Source of the DNA: Bacillota bacterium
Lineage (GTDB): Bacteria; Bacillota; Clostridia; DSM-8532
Assembly (NCBI GenBank): GCA_023440865.1
Contig: JAEXRM010000141.1
Span: forward strand, 1-5,369
Length of the DNA: 5,369 bases
Direction of reading: 5' to 3'
Positions 1 through 5,369 of this stretch are shown here, one piece after another. Position numbers and translations under genes: made by a program. The notes beneath the pieces are model-generated. The model was not told the origin of the DNA, did no database searches, and saw only the letters and a list, made by a program, of their open reading frames with translations. Each line of letters starts with the position of its first letter. Position 1 is the first letter of the stretch.

Positions 1-500
1 GCGGAGAACCGCTCCTTCAGGCGGATTTCGTGCTGGATGTCCTGAGCCGTCTGCGAAAGGAGGGCATGCACACCGCCATCGACACATCGGGTGCCGTGCT
101 GCTCGAGGCCTGCCGGGAAGCCGTGGACATGGCCGACATGATTCTGCTCGACATCAAGCATGCCGATCCGGAAAAGTGCCGGGAACTCACCGGCCAGGAC
201 AACCGAAACGCCTTCCGTCTGCTCTCCCATTGCGAGAAGACACGCAAGCGCGTCTGGATCCGGCATGTCGTGGTCCCCGGCCTGACGGACGACTTCGAGG
301 ACCTCGAGCACCTGGCCGCGCGCCTGAGCGGATTTTCCTGCATCGAACGCATCGAGATCCTCCCGTTCCACAAGATGGGCGAGTACAAGTGGCAGGAGCT
401 GAACCGGGCGTACCGGCTCGCGGACACACCCGAACCGGATCCGGAAACGATCGGACGGATTCGGAGCCTGTTTGCCCGATATGGTCTGGAAGCGGCGTAA
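1..500 (+). CDS. pflA: Pyruvate formate-lyase activating enzyme, C-terminal part (5' end cut by window)
   Basis: This is a radical SAM enzyme that uses S-adenosylmethionine and a [4Fe-4S] cluster to place the glycyl radical on pyruvate formate-lyase in the cytoplasm. The reading frame is open from the left edge (first complete codon at 3) to a TAA at 498-500, giving 165 visible residues. It begins inside the SAM-binding GGEP motif (the first Gly codon is cut). It continues with a DTSG segment, LLDIKHAD, WIRHVVVPG and, near the end, LPFHKMGEYKW. The last two match the E. coli PflA segments WIRYVVVPG and LPYHELGKHKW as I remember them, which separates it from more distant glycyl-radical activases. 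Roughly the first third, with the CxxxCxxC cluster ligands, lies outside the window, so intactness cannot be judged. An activase for another glycyl radical enzyme remains possible. The pfl gene itself is not visible and would be expected upstream. Confidence 0.9.
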   Translation, partial: GEPLLQADFVLDVLSRLRKEGMHTAIDTSGAVLLEACREAVDMADMILLDIKHADPEKCRELTGQDNRNAFRLLSHCEKTRKRVWIRHVVVPGLTDDFEDLEHLAARLSGFSCIERIEILPFHKMGEYKWQELNRAYRLADTPEPDPETIGRIRSLFARYGLEAA

Positions 501-682
501 CAGACATGGATACGCAAGTGCCTTGACCGGTTTGGCACGATGCCATGGCATGGCCGACAACCGGCAACGCGCGCCACGATGATGGCGTCGATGGAATCCG
601 GCTTGTGAATTGGCTGCGATGGCGTGCGGGGAACGGACGCCTGTCCTGCCGTGTCCATTGCGTGAAACCGGCTTCGAATTTC
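501..682. other. Intergenic region between pflA and the paaK promoter
   Basis: No credible coding frame is seen here. Just after the pflA stop there is a weak inverted repeat, GTGCC (518-522) with GGCAC (534-538), but no T-run follows, so it is not a convincing intrinsic terminator. A perfect 12-base palindrome ATGCCATGGCAT lies at 540-551 and could be an operator, but nothing else supports that. The rest shows no recognisable element. Confidence 0.5.
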
Positions 683-711
683 TTGCCAGCCGGTCGCTGT
701 CATGGTAGAAT
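683..711 (+). promoter_or_regulatory. Sigma70-type promoter for the T-box/paaK transcript
   Basis: A -35 box TTGCCA (683-688) and a -10 box TAGAAT (706-711) each differ from the consensus at one base and are separated by exactly 17 bases. Transcription would start near 718, about 55 bases before the first T-box stem. No other equally good promoter lies between pflA and the leader. This makes paaK its own transcription unit, although read-through from pflA is possible because no strong terminator separates them. Confidence 0.75.
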
Positions 712-1004
712 CGTACCAAACTTGGTGGCATCGCAGGCAAGCGACGCTGCCATCTGATATGAGAACGGCCATGAAGGAGAAGAGTAGTCCGGCCGATGCC
801 TCACAGGGAGGGTCCGTCCAAGACTGGAAGCGGACCTGGGGTGGAAACGGATGAAGTTCGCTCCCGAGCCCGGTGACTGAAGACCTGTCTCATGGTGCAT
901 GCTGCCGATGCAGCCCCATGCCGGCGGCCGGTAGGTTCCCGCGTATGTCCCGCGTTACGGGAACAGGGCATGCATGTGCCCGTGAAGGAGTGCGCCGCAA
1001 GGCG

Positions 1005-1042
1005 AACTTGGGTGGTACCGCGAAAGATGCTTTCGTCCCAGG
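1005..1042 (+). promoter_or_regulatory. T-box antiterminator with tRNA acceptor-end binding bulge
   Basis: CTTGGG (1007-1012) pairs with CCCAGG (1037-1042), with one G-U pair, to form the lower helix. A seven-base bulge TGGTACC (1013-1019) follows. GCGAAAG (1020-1026) then pairs with CTTTCGT (1030-1036) around a three-base loop. This is the standard antiterminator form. The bulge starts TGGT, which pairs with an uncharged tRNA 3' end ACCA, so the tRNA should carry A at position 73. That fits tRNA-Phe. The 3' strand shares bases with the terminator stem, so the two folds exclude each other. Confidence 0.93.
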
Positions 1043-1066
1043 AAAGGGATGGATGCGTCTTTTTTT
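1025..1066 (+). terminator. T-box intrinsic terminator
   Basis: AGATGC (1025-1030) pairs with GCGTCT (1055-1060), and CGTCCC (1034-1039) pairs with GGGATG (1046-1051). The terminal loop is AGGAAA (1040-1045), with a small internal loop between the two helices. A run of seven T (1060-1066) follows. The CGTCCC strand is also needed by the antiterminator, so charged tRNA should favour this terminator and uncharged tRNA should prevent it. Confidence 0.93.
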
Positions 1067-1114
1067 GCATGGTTTTCTGCGGGTGGCCGGTTGGTGGGGA
1101 TGAACTGTTTGTGG

Positions 1115-1150
1115 AAACGTGCGCAAGCGGCATGGGCTTGTGCGGTTTTT
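1115..1150 (+). terminator. Second terminator-like hairpin just before paaK
   Basis: GCGCAAGC (1121-1128) pairs over all eight bases, with one G-T pair, with GCTTGTGC (1136-1143) around a seven-base loop. The helix can extend through T1120-G1144 and, with G1119 bulged, AAAC (1115-1118) with GTTT (1145-1148). The 3' side ends in five T (1146-1150). It lies 49 bases beyond the T-box terminator and eight bases before the paaK ribosome binding site. The short T-run makes it weaker than the first terminator. It could equally be an mRNA-stability or translation-control hairpin. Confidence 0.45.
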
Positions 1151-1157
1151 GAAGAAT

Positions 1158-1162
1158 GGAGG
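1158..1162 (+). promoter_or_regulatory. Ribosome binding site of paaK
   Basis: GGAGG lies seven bases before ATG 1170. It decides between this start and the upstream in-frame ATG at 1119, which has no comparable site. Confidence 0.8.
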
Positions 1163-1169
1163 CACGGAC

Positions 1170-2480
1170 ATGGAGCAGTACTGGCAGAAGGAACTCGAAT
1201 GCATGGATCCGGAACGGCTGGAGGCGCTGCAGGGCGAGCGGCTGCGCGACACGGTGCGGCGCGTGTACGCCAACGTGCCGTACTATGCCGACAAGATGCG
1301 TGAGGCGGGCGTGACGCCCGACGACATCCGCACGGTCGCGGATCTGTCGAAGCTGCCCTTCACCTACAAGACCGATCTGCGCGACAACTATCCGTTCGGC
1401 ACCTTCGCCGTGCCCATGTCCGATGTCGTGCGCGTGCACGCGTCGAGCGGCACCACAGGCAAGCAGACGGTCGTGGGCTACACCGCCAACGACATCGCCA
1501 CCTGGTCGGACTGCATGGCGCGCGCGCTGGCCAAGGCCGGTGTCACGCAGCACGACATCTGCCATGTCGCATACGGGTATGGCCTGTTCACCGGCGGGCT
1601 CGGCCTCCACTATGGCGTCGAACGGCTCGGCGCCACCGTTGTGCCGGTCTCGGGCGGCAACACGAAGCGGCAGATCCAGCTGCTGGTGGACTTCGGCGCC
1701 ACCGTGCTCTGCTGCACCCCTTCCTATGCGTTGTACCTGGCCGACGAGATGGCCGAGGCGGGCCTGACGAAGGACGACCTCAAGCTGCGCGTCGGCATTT
1801 TCGGCGCGGAACCCTGGACGGACGGCATGCGCGTGCAGATTGAGGAAAAGCTGGGGCTCAAGGCATATGACATCTATGGTCTGTCGGAGATCATGGGCCC
1901 CGGCGTCTCGATGACCTGCCAGTACAAAGACGGCCTGCATGTGCATGCCGACCACTTCATCCCGGAAATCATCGATCCGGATACCGGCGAGGTGCTGCCG
2001 GACGGGCAGGAGGGCGAGCTGGTGTTCTCCTGCATCACCAAGGAGGCGCTGCCGCTGCTGCGCTACCGTACGCGCGACCTGTCGGTGATCCGCCGCGAAA
2101 CCTGTGCCTGCGGCCGGACGGAGCCCCGCATGAAGAAGGTGGCCGCCCGTTCGGATGACATGCTGATCATCCGCGGCGTGAATGTGTTCCCGTCGCAGAT
2201 CGAATCGGTCCTGATGAAGTATGGCGAACTGGAGCCGCACTACATGATCTATGTGGACCGTATCGACAACCTTGACCAGATGGAGGTCCACATCGAGATG
2301 ACGCCCGCGCTCTTTTCGGACGAGGTGCGCAAGGTGGAGGCCCTCGAGAAGCGGCTCGCGCATGAAATCGATTCGACGCTCGGCATCAATGCGCGGATCC
2401 GGCTGGTGGAGCACAAGAGCATCCCGCGCAGCGAAGGCAAGGCCAAGCGTGTCGTCGACCGCCGCAACATGGTGCCATAG
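1170..2480 (+). CDS. paaK: Phenylacetate-CoA ligase (AMP-forming), anaerobic type
   Basis: This cytoplasmic enzyme of the adenylate-forming superfamily joins phenylacetate (or a related aryl acetate) to CoA using ATP through an acyl-AMP intermediate. At 436 residues it has the usual PaaK length. Visible motifs are the P-loop-like SSGTTGK at residues 92-98, YDIYGLSE at 233-240, LRYRTRD at 297-303, and the C-terminal domain ending with IPRSEGKAKRVV at 418-429, which carries the lysine expected to catalyse adenylation. Cysteines at 312 and 314 (CACG), with others at 250 and 288, might bind a metal; this is inference. I chose ATG 1170 because GGAGG (1158-1162) lies seven bases upstream. The longer in-frame start at 1119 would lie within the leader hairpin and adds no family-like sequence. 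Expression is governed by the upstream T-box, which implies induction when phenylalanine is short. The exact aryl acid substrate cannot be read from sequence; indoleacetate or hydroxyphenylacetate are alternatives. Confidence 0.93.
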   Translation: MEQYWQKELECMDPERLEALQGERLRDTVRRVYANVPYYADKMREAGVTPDDIRTVADLSKLPFTYKTDLRDNYPFGTFAVPMSDVVRVHASSGTTGKQTVVGYTANDIATWSDCMARALAKAGVTQHDICHVAYGYGLFTGGLGLHYGVERLGATVVPVSGGNTKRQIQLLVDFGATVLCCTPSYALYLADEMAEAGLTKDDLKLRVGIFGAEPWTDGMRVQIEEKLGLKAYDIYGLSEIMGPGVSMTCQYKDGLHVHADHFIPEIIDPDTGEVLPDGQEGELVFSCITKEALPLLRYRTRDLSVIRRETCACGRTEPRMKKVAARSDDMLIIRGVNVFPSQIESVLMKYGELEPHYMIYVDRIDNLDQMEVHIEMTPALFSDEVRKVEALEKRLAHEIDSTLGINARIRLVEHKSIPRSEGKAKRVVDRRNMVP

Positions 2481-2534
2481 GGTGACATCCCATGATGCGG
2501 GTGATCCGTCGGGTGTCGTGGCATAGGCATCCCA
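2481..2534. other. Convergent spacer between paaK and the pseudouridine synthase gene
   Basis: Two genes end towards each other here. The octamer CATCCCAT occurs near both ends (2486-2493 and 2528-2535). A short inverted repeat CCCA/TGGG sits at 2531-2546, overlapping the end of the minus-strand gene. Neither has a T-run, so I see no convincing bidirectional terminator. Confidence 0.4.
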
Positions 2535-3644
2535 TCAGCGCGTGGGACCCGCGGCATCCGGCAGTGCCCGCCCCAGCTGCGGCTGCACGAAGGCCGGCGG
2601 CGTGATGCCGGCGGACGCGAGCAGTGCGAACAGCGGCGCTTTTCGTCGCGAATGGATGCACATGGGCTCACGCGAGACCGGATGCAGGAAAGCAAGCTGG
2701 TCGCAATGCAGGGCCTGCCCGGCGAGTCCCTGCCACGCGGGTCCGCCGTACAGCGTGTCGCCAAGCAGCGGATGTCCGCAGGCTTGGCAATGGACGCGAA
2801 TCTGGTGCGTCCGGCCGGTTTCGAGGCGAAAGCGCAACAGCGTGACCGCCAGTGGGTCGGGCTCATCGCCGGATGACGGCATGCGGGGTGGCGGAATCGT
2901 GAATCGAGCCAGCACTTCAAAATGCGTGATGCTCTCGTCGCCGTCCGGATGGGTTTCGCGCTCGATGAGGCTCGCCGATTTCCGACGGATGGGCAGGCGG
3001 ATGGTGCCAGCCGCGTCATGCCAGTGGCCGACCGCAATGCCGAGATACCGCTTGTCGAACAGCCCTGCATCCGCCTGCCGTGCCAGGTCATGCTGGGCGT
3101 GCGCCGTCCGGGCGAAGAGTGTGACGCCGGAGGTGTTCCGGTCCAGGCGGGTCACCGGCCGGACGCGGCGTGGCGCGCCCTGCCGTGTGAAATGCCAGGC
3201 GACCGCGTTGGCCAGGGTGCCGGACTGGTGCAGGGCGGAGGGGTGTACGGGCATGAGGTCCGTCTTGTCGATGGCCAGCAGGTGTTCGTCCTCATGGAGG
3301 ATGTCGATGGGAATCGGTTCCGGCGCGACCGTCGAATCGTCGGGCTCAGCCATCCAGGCTTCCAGCAGGCTGCCTGCGCCGATGCGGTCCACAACGCGGA
3401 CTGGCCGCCCGTCGATGGTCAGCAGGCCGGGCTGGCGCAGTCGGCGGATCACGGTGCCGGAGAGCCCCAGCTCGTGCCGCAGCACCTCCCGGATGTTCCG
3501 GGGCGGCATGTCGGCCGGCGCCTGCCAGACAAGGCGCGTGCAGCCCGACGTGGAAACGGTGGCGACCGCGGGGAAGGGGGTGCCGTGTGCCGGGCGGTCC
3601 GTGGGGATCATCGCGGCGGGATCGCCGCCGGGTCGATTGGTCAT
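2535..3644 (-). CDS. RluA-family RNA pseudouridine synthase with N-terminal S4-like domain
   Basis: The enzyme isomerises uridine to pseudouridine in structured RNA, most likely 23S rRNA as for RluC/RluD. The protein has 369 residues. Residues about 48-95 look like an S4 RNA-binding domain (PPRNIREVLRHELGLSG, then LLTIDGRPV). The catalytic domain starts near 112. It has RLDRNTSG at 166-173, with Asp168 as the expected catalytic residue, and ETGRTHQIRVHCQACGHPLL at 275-294, with GDTLYGG just after. The stretch usually reading NKPAG..VHPS is here DKTDLMPVHPSA. The first 47 residues are a low-complexity extension. Start ATG 3644 overlaps the stop of the upstream kinase gene (ATGA, 3641-3644), with AAAGGA (3655-3660) ten bases before it. 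ATG at residue 12 is an alternative start. The target uridine, and so the RluA/C/D/B-type name, cannot be assigned from sequence alone. Confidence 0.92.
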   Translation of the reverse strand: MTNRPGGDPAAMIPTDRPAHGTPFPAVATVSTSGCTRLVWQAPADMPPRNIREVLRHELGLSGTVIRRLRQPGLLTIDGRPVRVVDRIGAGSLLEAWMAEPDDSTVAPEPIPIDILHEDEHLLAIDKTDLMPVHPSALHQSGTLANAVAWHFTRQGAPRRVRPVTRLDRNTSGVTLFARTAHAQHDLARQADAGLFDKRYLGIAVGHWHDAAGTIRLPIRRKSASLIERETHPDGDESITHFEVLARFTIPPPRMPSSGDEPDPLAVTLLRFRLETGRTHQIRVHCQACGHPLLGDTLYGGPAWQGLAGQALHCDQLAFLHPVSREPMCIHSRRKAPLFALLASAGITPPAFVQPQLGRALPDAAGPTR

Positions 3645-5369
3645 GCTTGCGGATTCCTTTCCGAATTGGCCGTGCCCTGATCCGTGGCGCCCGATGAGCC
3701 GGTATCCGGCCGCTCCTGCGAGTTGATCGGCGGAATGCGGATGGTGAAGGTGGTGCCGGCATCGAGCGCTGTCTTGATGTGGATTTCCCCGTTGAACTCC
3801 TTGATGATGCCGTAGGAGATCGACAAGCCGAGTCCCGTTCCCTTGCCCACCTGCTTGGTGGTGAAGAAGGGCTCGAAGATCTTGTGGAGCACCTTGTCCG
3901 GAATGCCGCCGGCGGTATCCGTGACCTTTGCGGTCACCATGCCGTCCTCCATCAGGCTGCTGACGCGGATTTCCTTGTGCCACCGCTCCGTCCAGACTGG
4001 CGGTTCCGGCAGGCCGCGCAGTCCGTTCACCCTGATTTCCTGCTCCTCGAGCGCATCGCGCGCGTTCCCGATGATGTTGAGGAACACCTGCTCGAGGCGG
4101 TTCGCATCGCCGAGGATCTCCGGGAGATCGTCGGCCAGCGCGAGCGTCACCTCGATGTTGTGGTTGCGCAGCTGCATGCCGACCAGGTCAAGCACGTCCT
4201 GGATGGGCTTGTTGATCGACAGCGGCGTTTTCGCTTCCGGCGCCTGGCGGCCGAAGACGCGCAGGTGGTTGATGATCTTGTTGATGCGCTCGATCTGCTC
4301 GTCGATCGAACGCAGGCGGTCCGCCAGGATCTCGTCCGTGAGTTTCCCCTTCTCGAGGGCGCGCTGGATGCCCTGCGTCATCAGACTGATGCCGCCAAGC
4401 GGCTGATTGATCTCATGGGCGATGCCGGTGGCCATCTCGCCCAACGTGGCCAGCTTGCCGGACTGCACCAGCTGCGCGTCCTTCTCCCGCAGCTGGTCGG
4501 TGCGCATCTGCACGATGCGCTCGAGGTCCTCCGCATAGTCGTGCAGCTGTTTTTCCAGCTGCTTGTTGCGGATGGAGGAGGTCAGCTTGTTGGCGATGAG
4601 ACTGAGCACCTGGCTGTCCTCGATGTAGGTCGGGAGCAGCCGCTCGGGAATCGAGACATGCAGCACCCCGAGAATGGCGACATCGGACAGCAGGGGGATG
4701 TGAAGCAGGACCATCGGCTCATGGATGTCGTCCGGGGCGCGCAGGCAATCCGAGAGACGATGGTCGAACAGGGGTTCGTGGCTGACCACCAGGTCCGTGC
4801 AGGCTTCGACGCAGCCTGCGGCGCGCGGTTCCGCACGGCCGCCGCCGGCCAGGCAGCATTCCTCGAGTCCGCAGGGGAGCATCCCGGCACCGGCCACGGT
4901 GCGGAACGCAGCGCCATCGTCAGAAAGGCAGACGCAGGCCAGCGGCACCTCGAGGTAGCCCTGGAGCACGTGCATGATGTCCTCGAGCATGGGGACCATG
5001 TCCTTGGGCTGGTTCGAAAGGTGCGCCACCTCGATGATGATGTTGCGCAGGCGATCCTGTGTGGTTTCGATGCTCGTGTCCTTGATGATGAGCATCAGGT
5101 TCCCGCCGGGGCCTTCGTCGTCGGTCGCGGGTGCATCCGGGCAGGAAATCACCGAGACATGCGCCGGAAACTGCCGTCCGTTCGCATCCGCGAGCACCGT
5201 GTCATAGGAGGTGCCGCCGCCCGGAGTGGACGAGCGTCCCAGCAGCAGGTTGCCGGAGACGGAACCGTGCCGCAGGATCGGGAAAGGGCAGGACATGCCG
5301 ACGAGTGAATCGCGGCGACGGGCGAACATGGTCGTCGCGCCCTCATTGCATCGCAGCACCGTGTGATCC
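3641..5369 (-). CDS. PAS-GAF sensor histidine kinase (5' end cut by window)
   Basis: This two-component kinase should autophosphorylate on histidine and pass phosphate to a response regulator not present here. The frame is open to the right edge and 575 residues are visible. Numbering below starts at a GTG at 5359, but the upstream codons (Asp-His-Thr) continue a PAS-like fold, so the true start lies outside. Order: the end of a PAS domain (to about 97), a GAF-like domain (about 105-262), a coiled coil (about 264-300), HisKA with the H-box GIAHEINQPL and phosphoacceptor His315, and HATPase_c (about 415-545) with N-box NIIGNARDAL (428-437), G1 box DTAGGIP (481-487), F-box IFEPFFTTK (494-502) and G2 box GKGTGLGLS (505-513). 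The tail (about 546-572) is low-complexity. No transmembrane segment is visible, so it is cytosolic in this part. All visible cysteines lie before residue 206. Its stop overlaps the start of the pseudouridine synthase gene. Confidence 0.93.
   Translation of the reverse strand, partial: DHTVLRCNEGATTMFARRRDSLVGMSCPFPILRHGSVSGNLLLGRSSTPGGGTSYDTVLADANGRQFPAHVSVISCPDAPATDDEGPGGNLMLIIKDTSIETTQDRLRNIIIEVAHLSNQPKDMVPMLEDIMHVLQGYLEVPLACVCLSDDGAAFRTVAGAGMLPCGLEECCLAGGGRAEPRAAGCVEACTDLVVSHEPLFDHRLSDCLRAPDDIHEPMVLLHIPLLSDVAILGVLHVSIPERLLPTYIEDSQVLSLIANKLTSSIRNKQLEKQLHDYAEDLERIVQMRTDQLREKDAQLVQSGKLATLGEMATGIAHEINQPLGGISLMTQGIQRALEKGKLTDEILADRLRSIDEQIERINKIINHLRVFGRQAPEAKTPLSINKPIQDVLDLVGMQLRNHNIEVTLALADDLPEILGDANRLEQVFLNIIGNARDALEEQEIRVNGLRGLPEPPVWTERWHKEIRVSSLMEDGMVTAKVTDTAGGIPDKVLHKIFEPFFTTKQVGKGTGLGLSISYGIIKEFNGEIHIKTALDAGTTFTIRIPPINSQERPDTGSSGATDQGTANSERNPQA
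3655..3660 (-). promoter_or_regulatory. Ribosome binding site of the pseudouridine synthase gene, inside the kinase gene
   Basis: AAAGGA, read on the minus strand, lies ten bases before ATG 3644 and within the last codons of the kinase gene. With the ATGA overlap it indicates coupled translation, and it supports this start over much longer in-frame starts that would run antiparallel to no known domain. Confidence 0.6.

Larger units (their letters stand above)
718..1066 (+). promoter_or_regulatory. T-box riboswitch, predicted tRNA-Phe specificity (specifier TTC)
   Basis: This leader RNA binds a specific tRNA and lets transcription continue only when that tRNA is uncharged. Stem I: GGAG (776-779) pairs with CTCC (861-864). 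The loop E motif is AGTA (783-786) facing GAA (853-855), and GTCCG (787-791) pairs with CGGAT (848-852) above it. The distal arm is GGTCCG/CGGACC (811-816/831-836) plus TCCA/TGGA (817-820/825-828), preceded by AGGGAG (805-810). The specifier loop after GAA reads G-TTC-G, so TTC (857-859, Phe) is the predicted specifier. The middle region has hairpins 891-920 (inner GCTGC/GCAGC), 935-964 (GTTCCCG/CGGGAAC) and 966-981 (GGGCA/TGCCC). Stem III is CGCC-GCAA-GGCG (993-1004). The canonical T-box AACTTGGGTGGTACCGCG (1005-1022) follows at once. The fold is drawn by eye. The 5' boundary is taken from the promoter and is approximate. Confidence 0.95.

Noticed and set aside
518..538. Inverted repeat GTGCC/GGCAC after the pflA stop as a terminator
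   Set aside because: The stem is only five pairs with a long loop, and no T-run follows.
540..551. Perfect 12-base palindrome ATGCCATGGCAT
   Set aside because: Its position about 130 bases before the -35 box, and the lack of a second copy, give no support for an operator. Such palindromes occur by chance.
1100..1152. Possible short leader peptide after the T-box terminator
   Set aside because: The frame from ATG 1100 does not stop before paaK and runs on out of frame. It has no run of Phe codons.
801..2414. Open frame of 537 codons on the minus strand across the T-box and paaK
   Set aside because: It is antisense to a gene with clear family motifs and to a structured RNA. Its translation is His/Arg-rich with no recognisable domain, as expected from high-GC codon bias.
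2542..3726. Open frame of 394 codons on the plus strand across the pseudouridine synthase gene
   Set aside because: It is a Ser/Arg/Cys-rich shadow translation with no domain. The opposite strand encodes a complete RluA-family enzyme.
3645..3983. Upstream in-frame extension of the pseudouridine synthase to a start at 3983
   Set aside because: The extra 113 residues are an out-of-frame reading of the kinase catalytic domain and have no RluA-like sequence. The ATGA overlap and ribosome binding site point to 3644.
3779..5308. Open frame of 509 codons on the plus strand across the kinase gene
   Set aside because: It mirrors the kinase codons. Its composition is Asp/His/Leu/Val-rich without any motif, while the minus strand carries all kinase boxes.

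Overview
The window is high-GC DNA from what looks like an anaerobic bacterium. It holds four protein genes, two cut by the window edges, and one elaborate RNA regulatory leader. The evidence for anaerobic life is a pyruvate formate-lyase activating enzyme and a phenylacetate-CoA ligase of the kind found in amino-acid-using anaerobes. The style of the histidine kinase and of the ligase recalls Desulfovibrio-like Deltaproteobacteria (Desulfobacterota). A high-GC Clostridia, Negativicutes or Actinobacteria host cannot be excluded, because T-box leaders are commoner there. This placement is an inference from protein style, not from a search.

Layout: 1-500 (+) is the C-terminal two thirds of PflA. 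501-1169 has no protein gene. It contains a near-consensus sigma70 promoter (683-711), a complete T-box riboswitch (about 718-1066) with its antiterminator and intrinsic terminator, and a second terminator-like hairpin (1115-1150). 1170-2480 (+) is a full-length phenylacetate-CoA ligase (PaaK). A 54-base convergent spacer follows. On the minus strand, a PAS-GAF-HisKA-HATPase sensor kinase (3641 to beyond the right edge) is overlapped by four bases (ATGA) by an RluA-family pseudouridine synthase (3644-2535), giving a two-gene convergent operon.

The main point of interest is the T-box in front of paaK. Its fold can be drawn base by base: a loop E motif (AGTA/GAA), a specifier loop showing TTC (Phe), stem III, an antiterminator with a seven-base bulge beginning TGGT, and a competing terminator. 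The TGGT bulge predicts a tRNA with discriminator A73, which fits tRNA-Phe. A T-box raises expression when its tRNA is uncharged, so phenylalanine starvation should switch PaaK on. That is the wrong sign for phenylalanine breakdown. It is the right sign for making phenylalanine from phenylacetate: activation to phenylacetyl-CoA, reductive carboxylation to phenylpyruvate by an indolepyruvate/phenylpyruvate:ferredoxin oxidoreductase running in reverse, then transamination. The oxidoreductase is not in the window, so the pathway is an inference.

The kinase and pseudouridine synthase look unrelated to this circuit. The kinase is notable because all of its visible cysteines lie in its sensory half.
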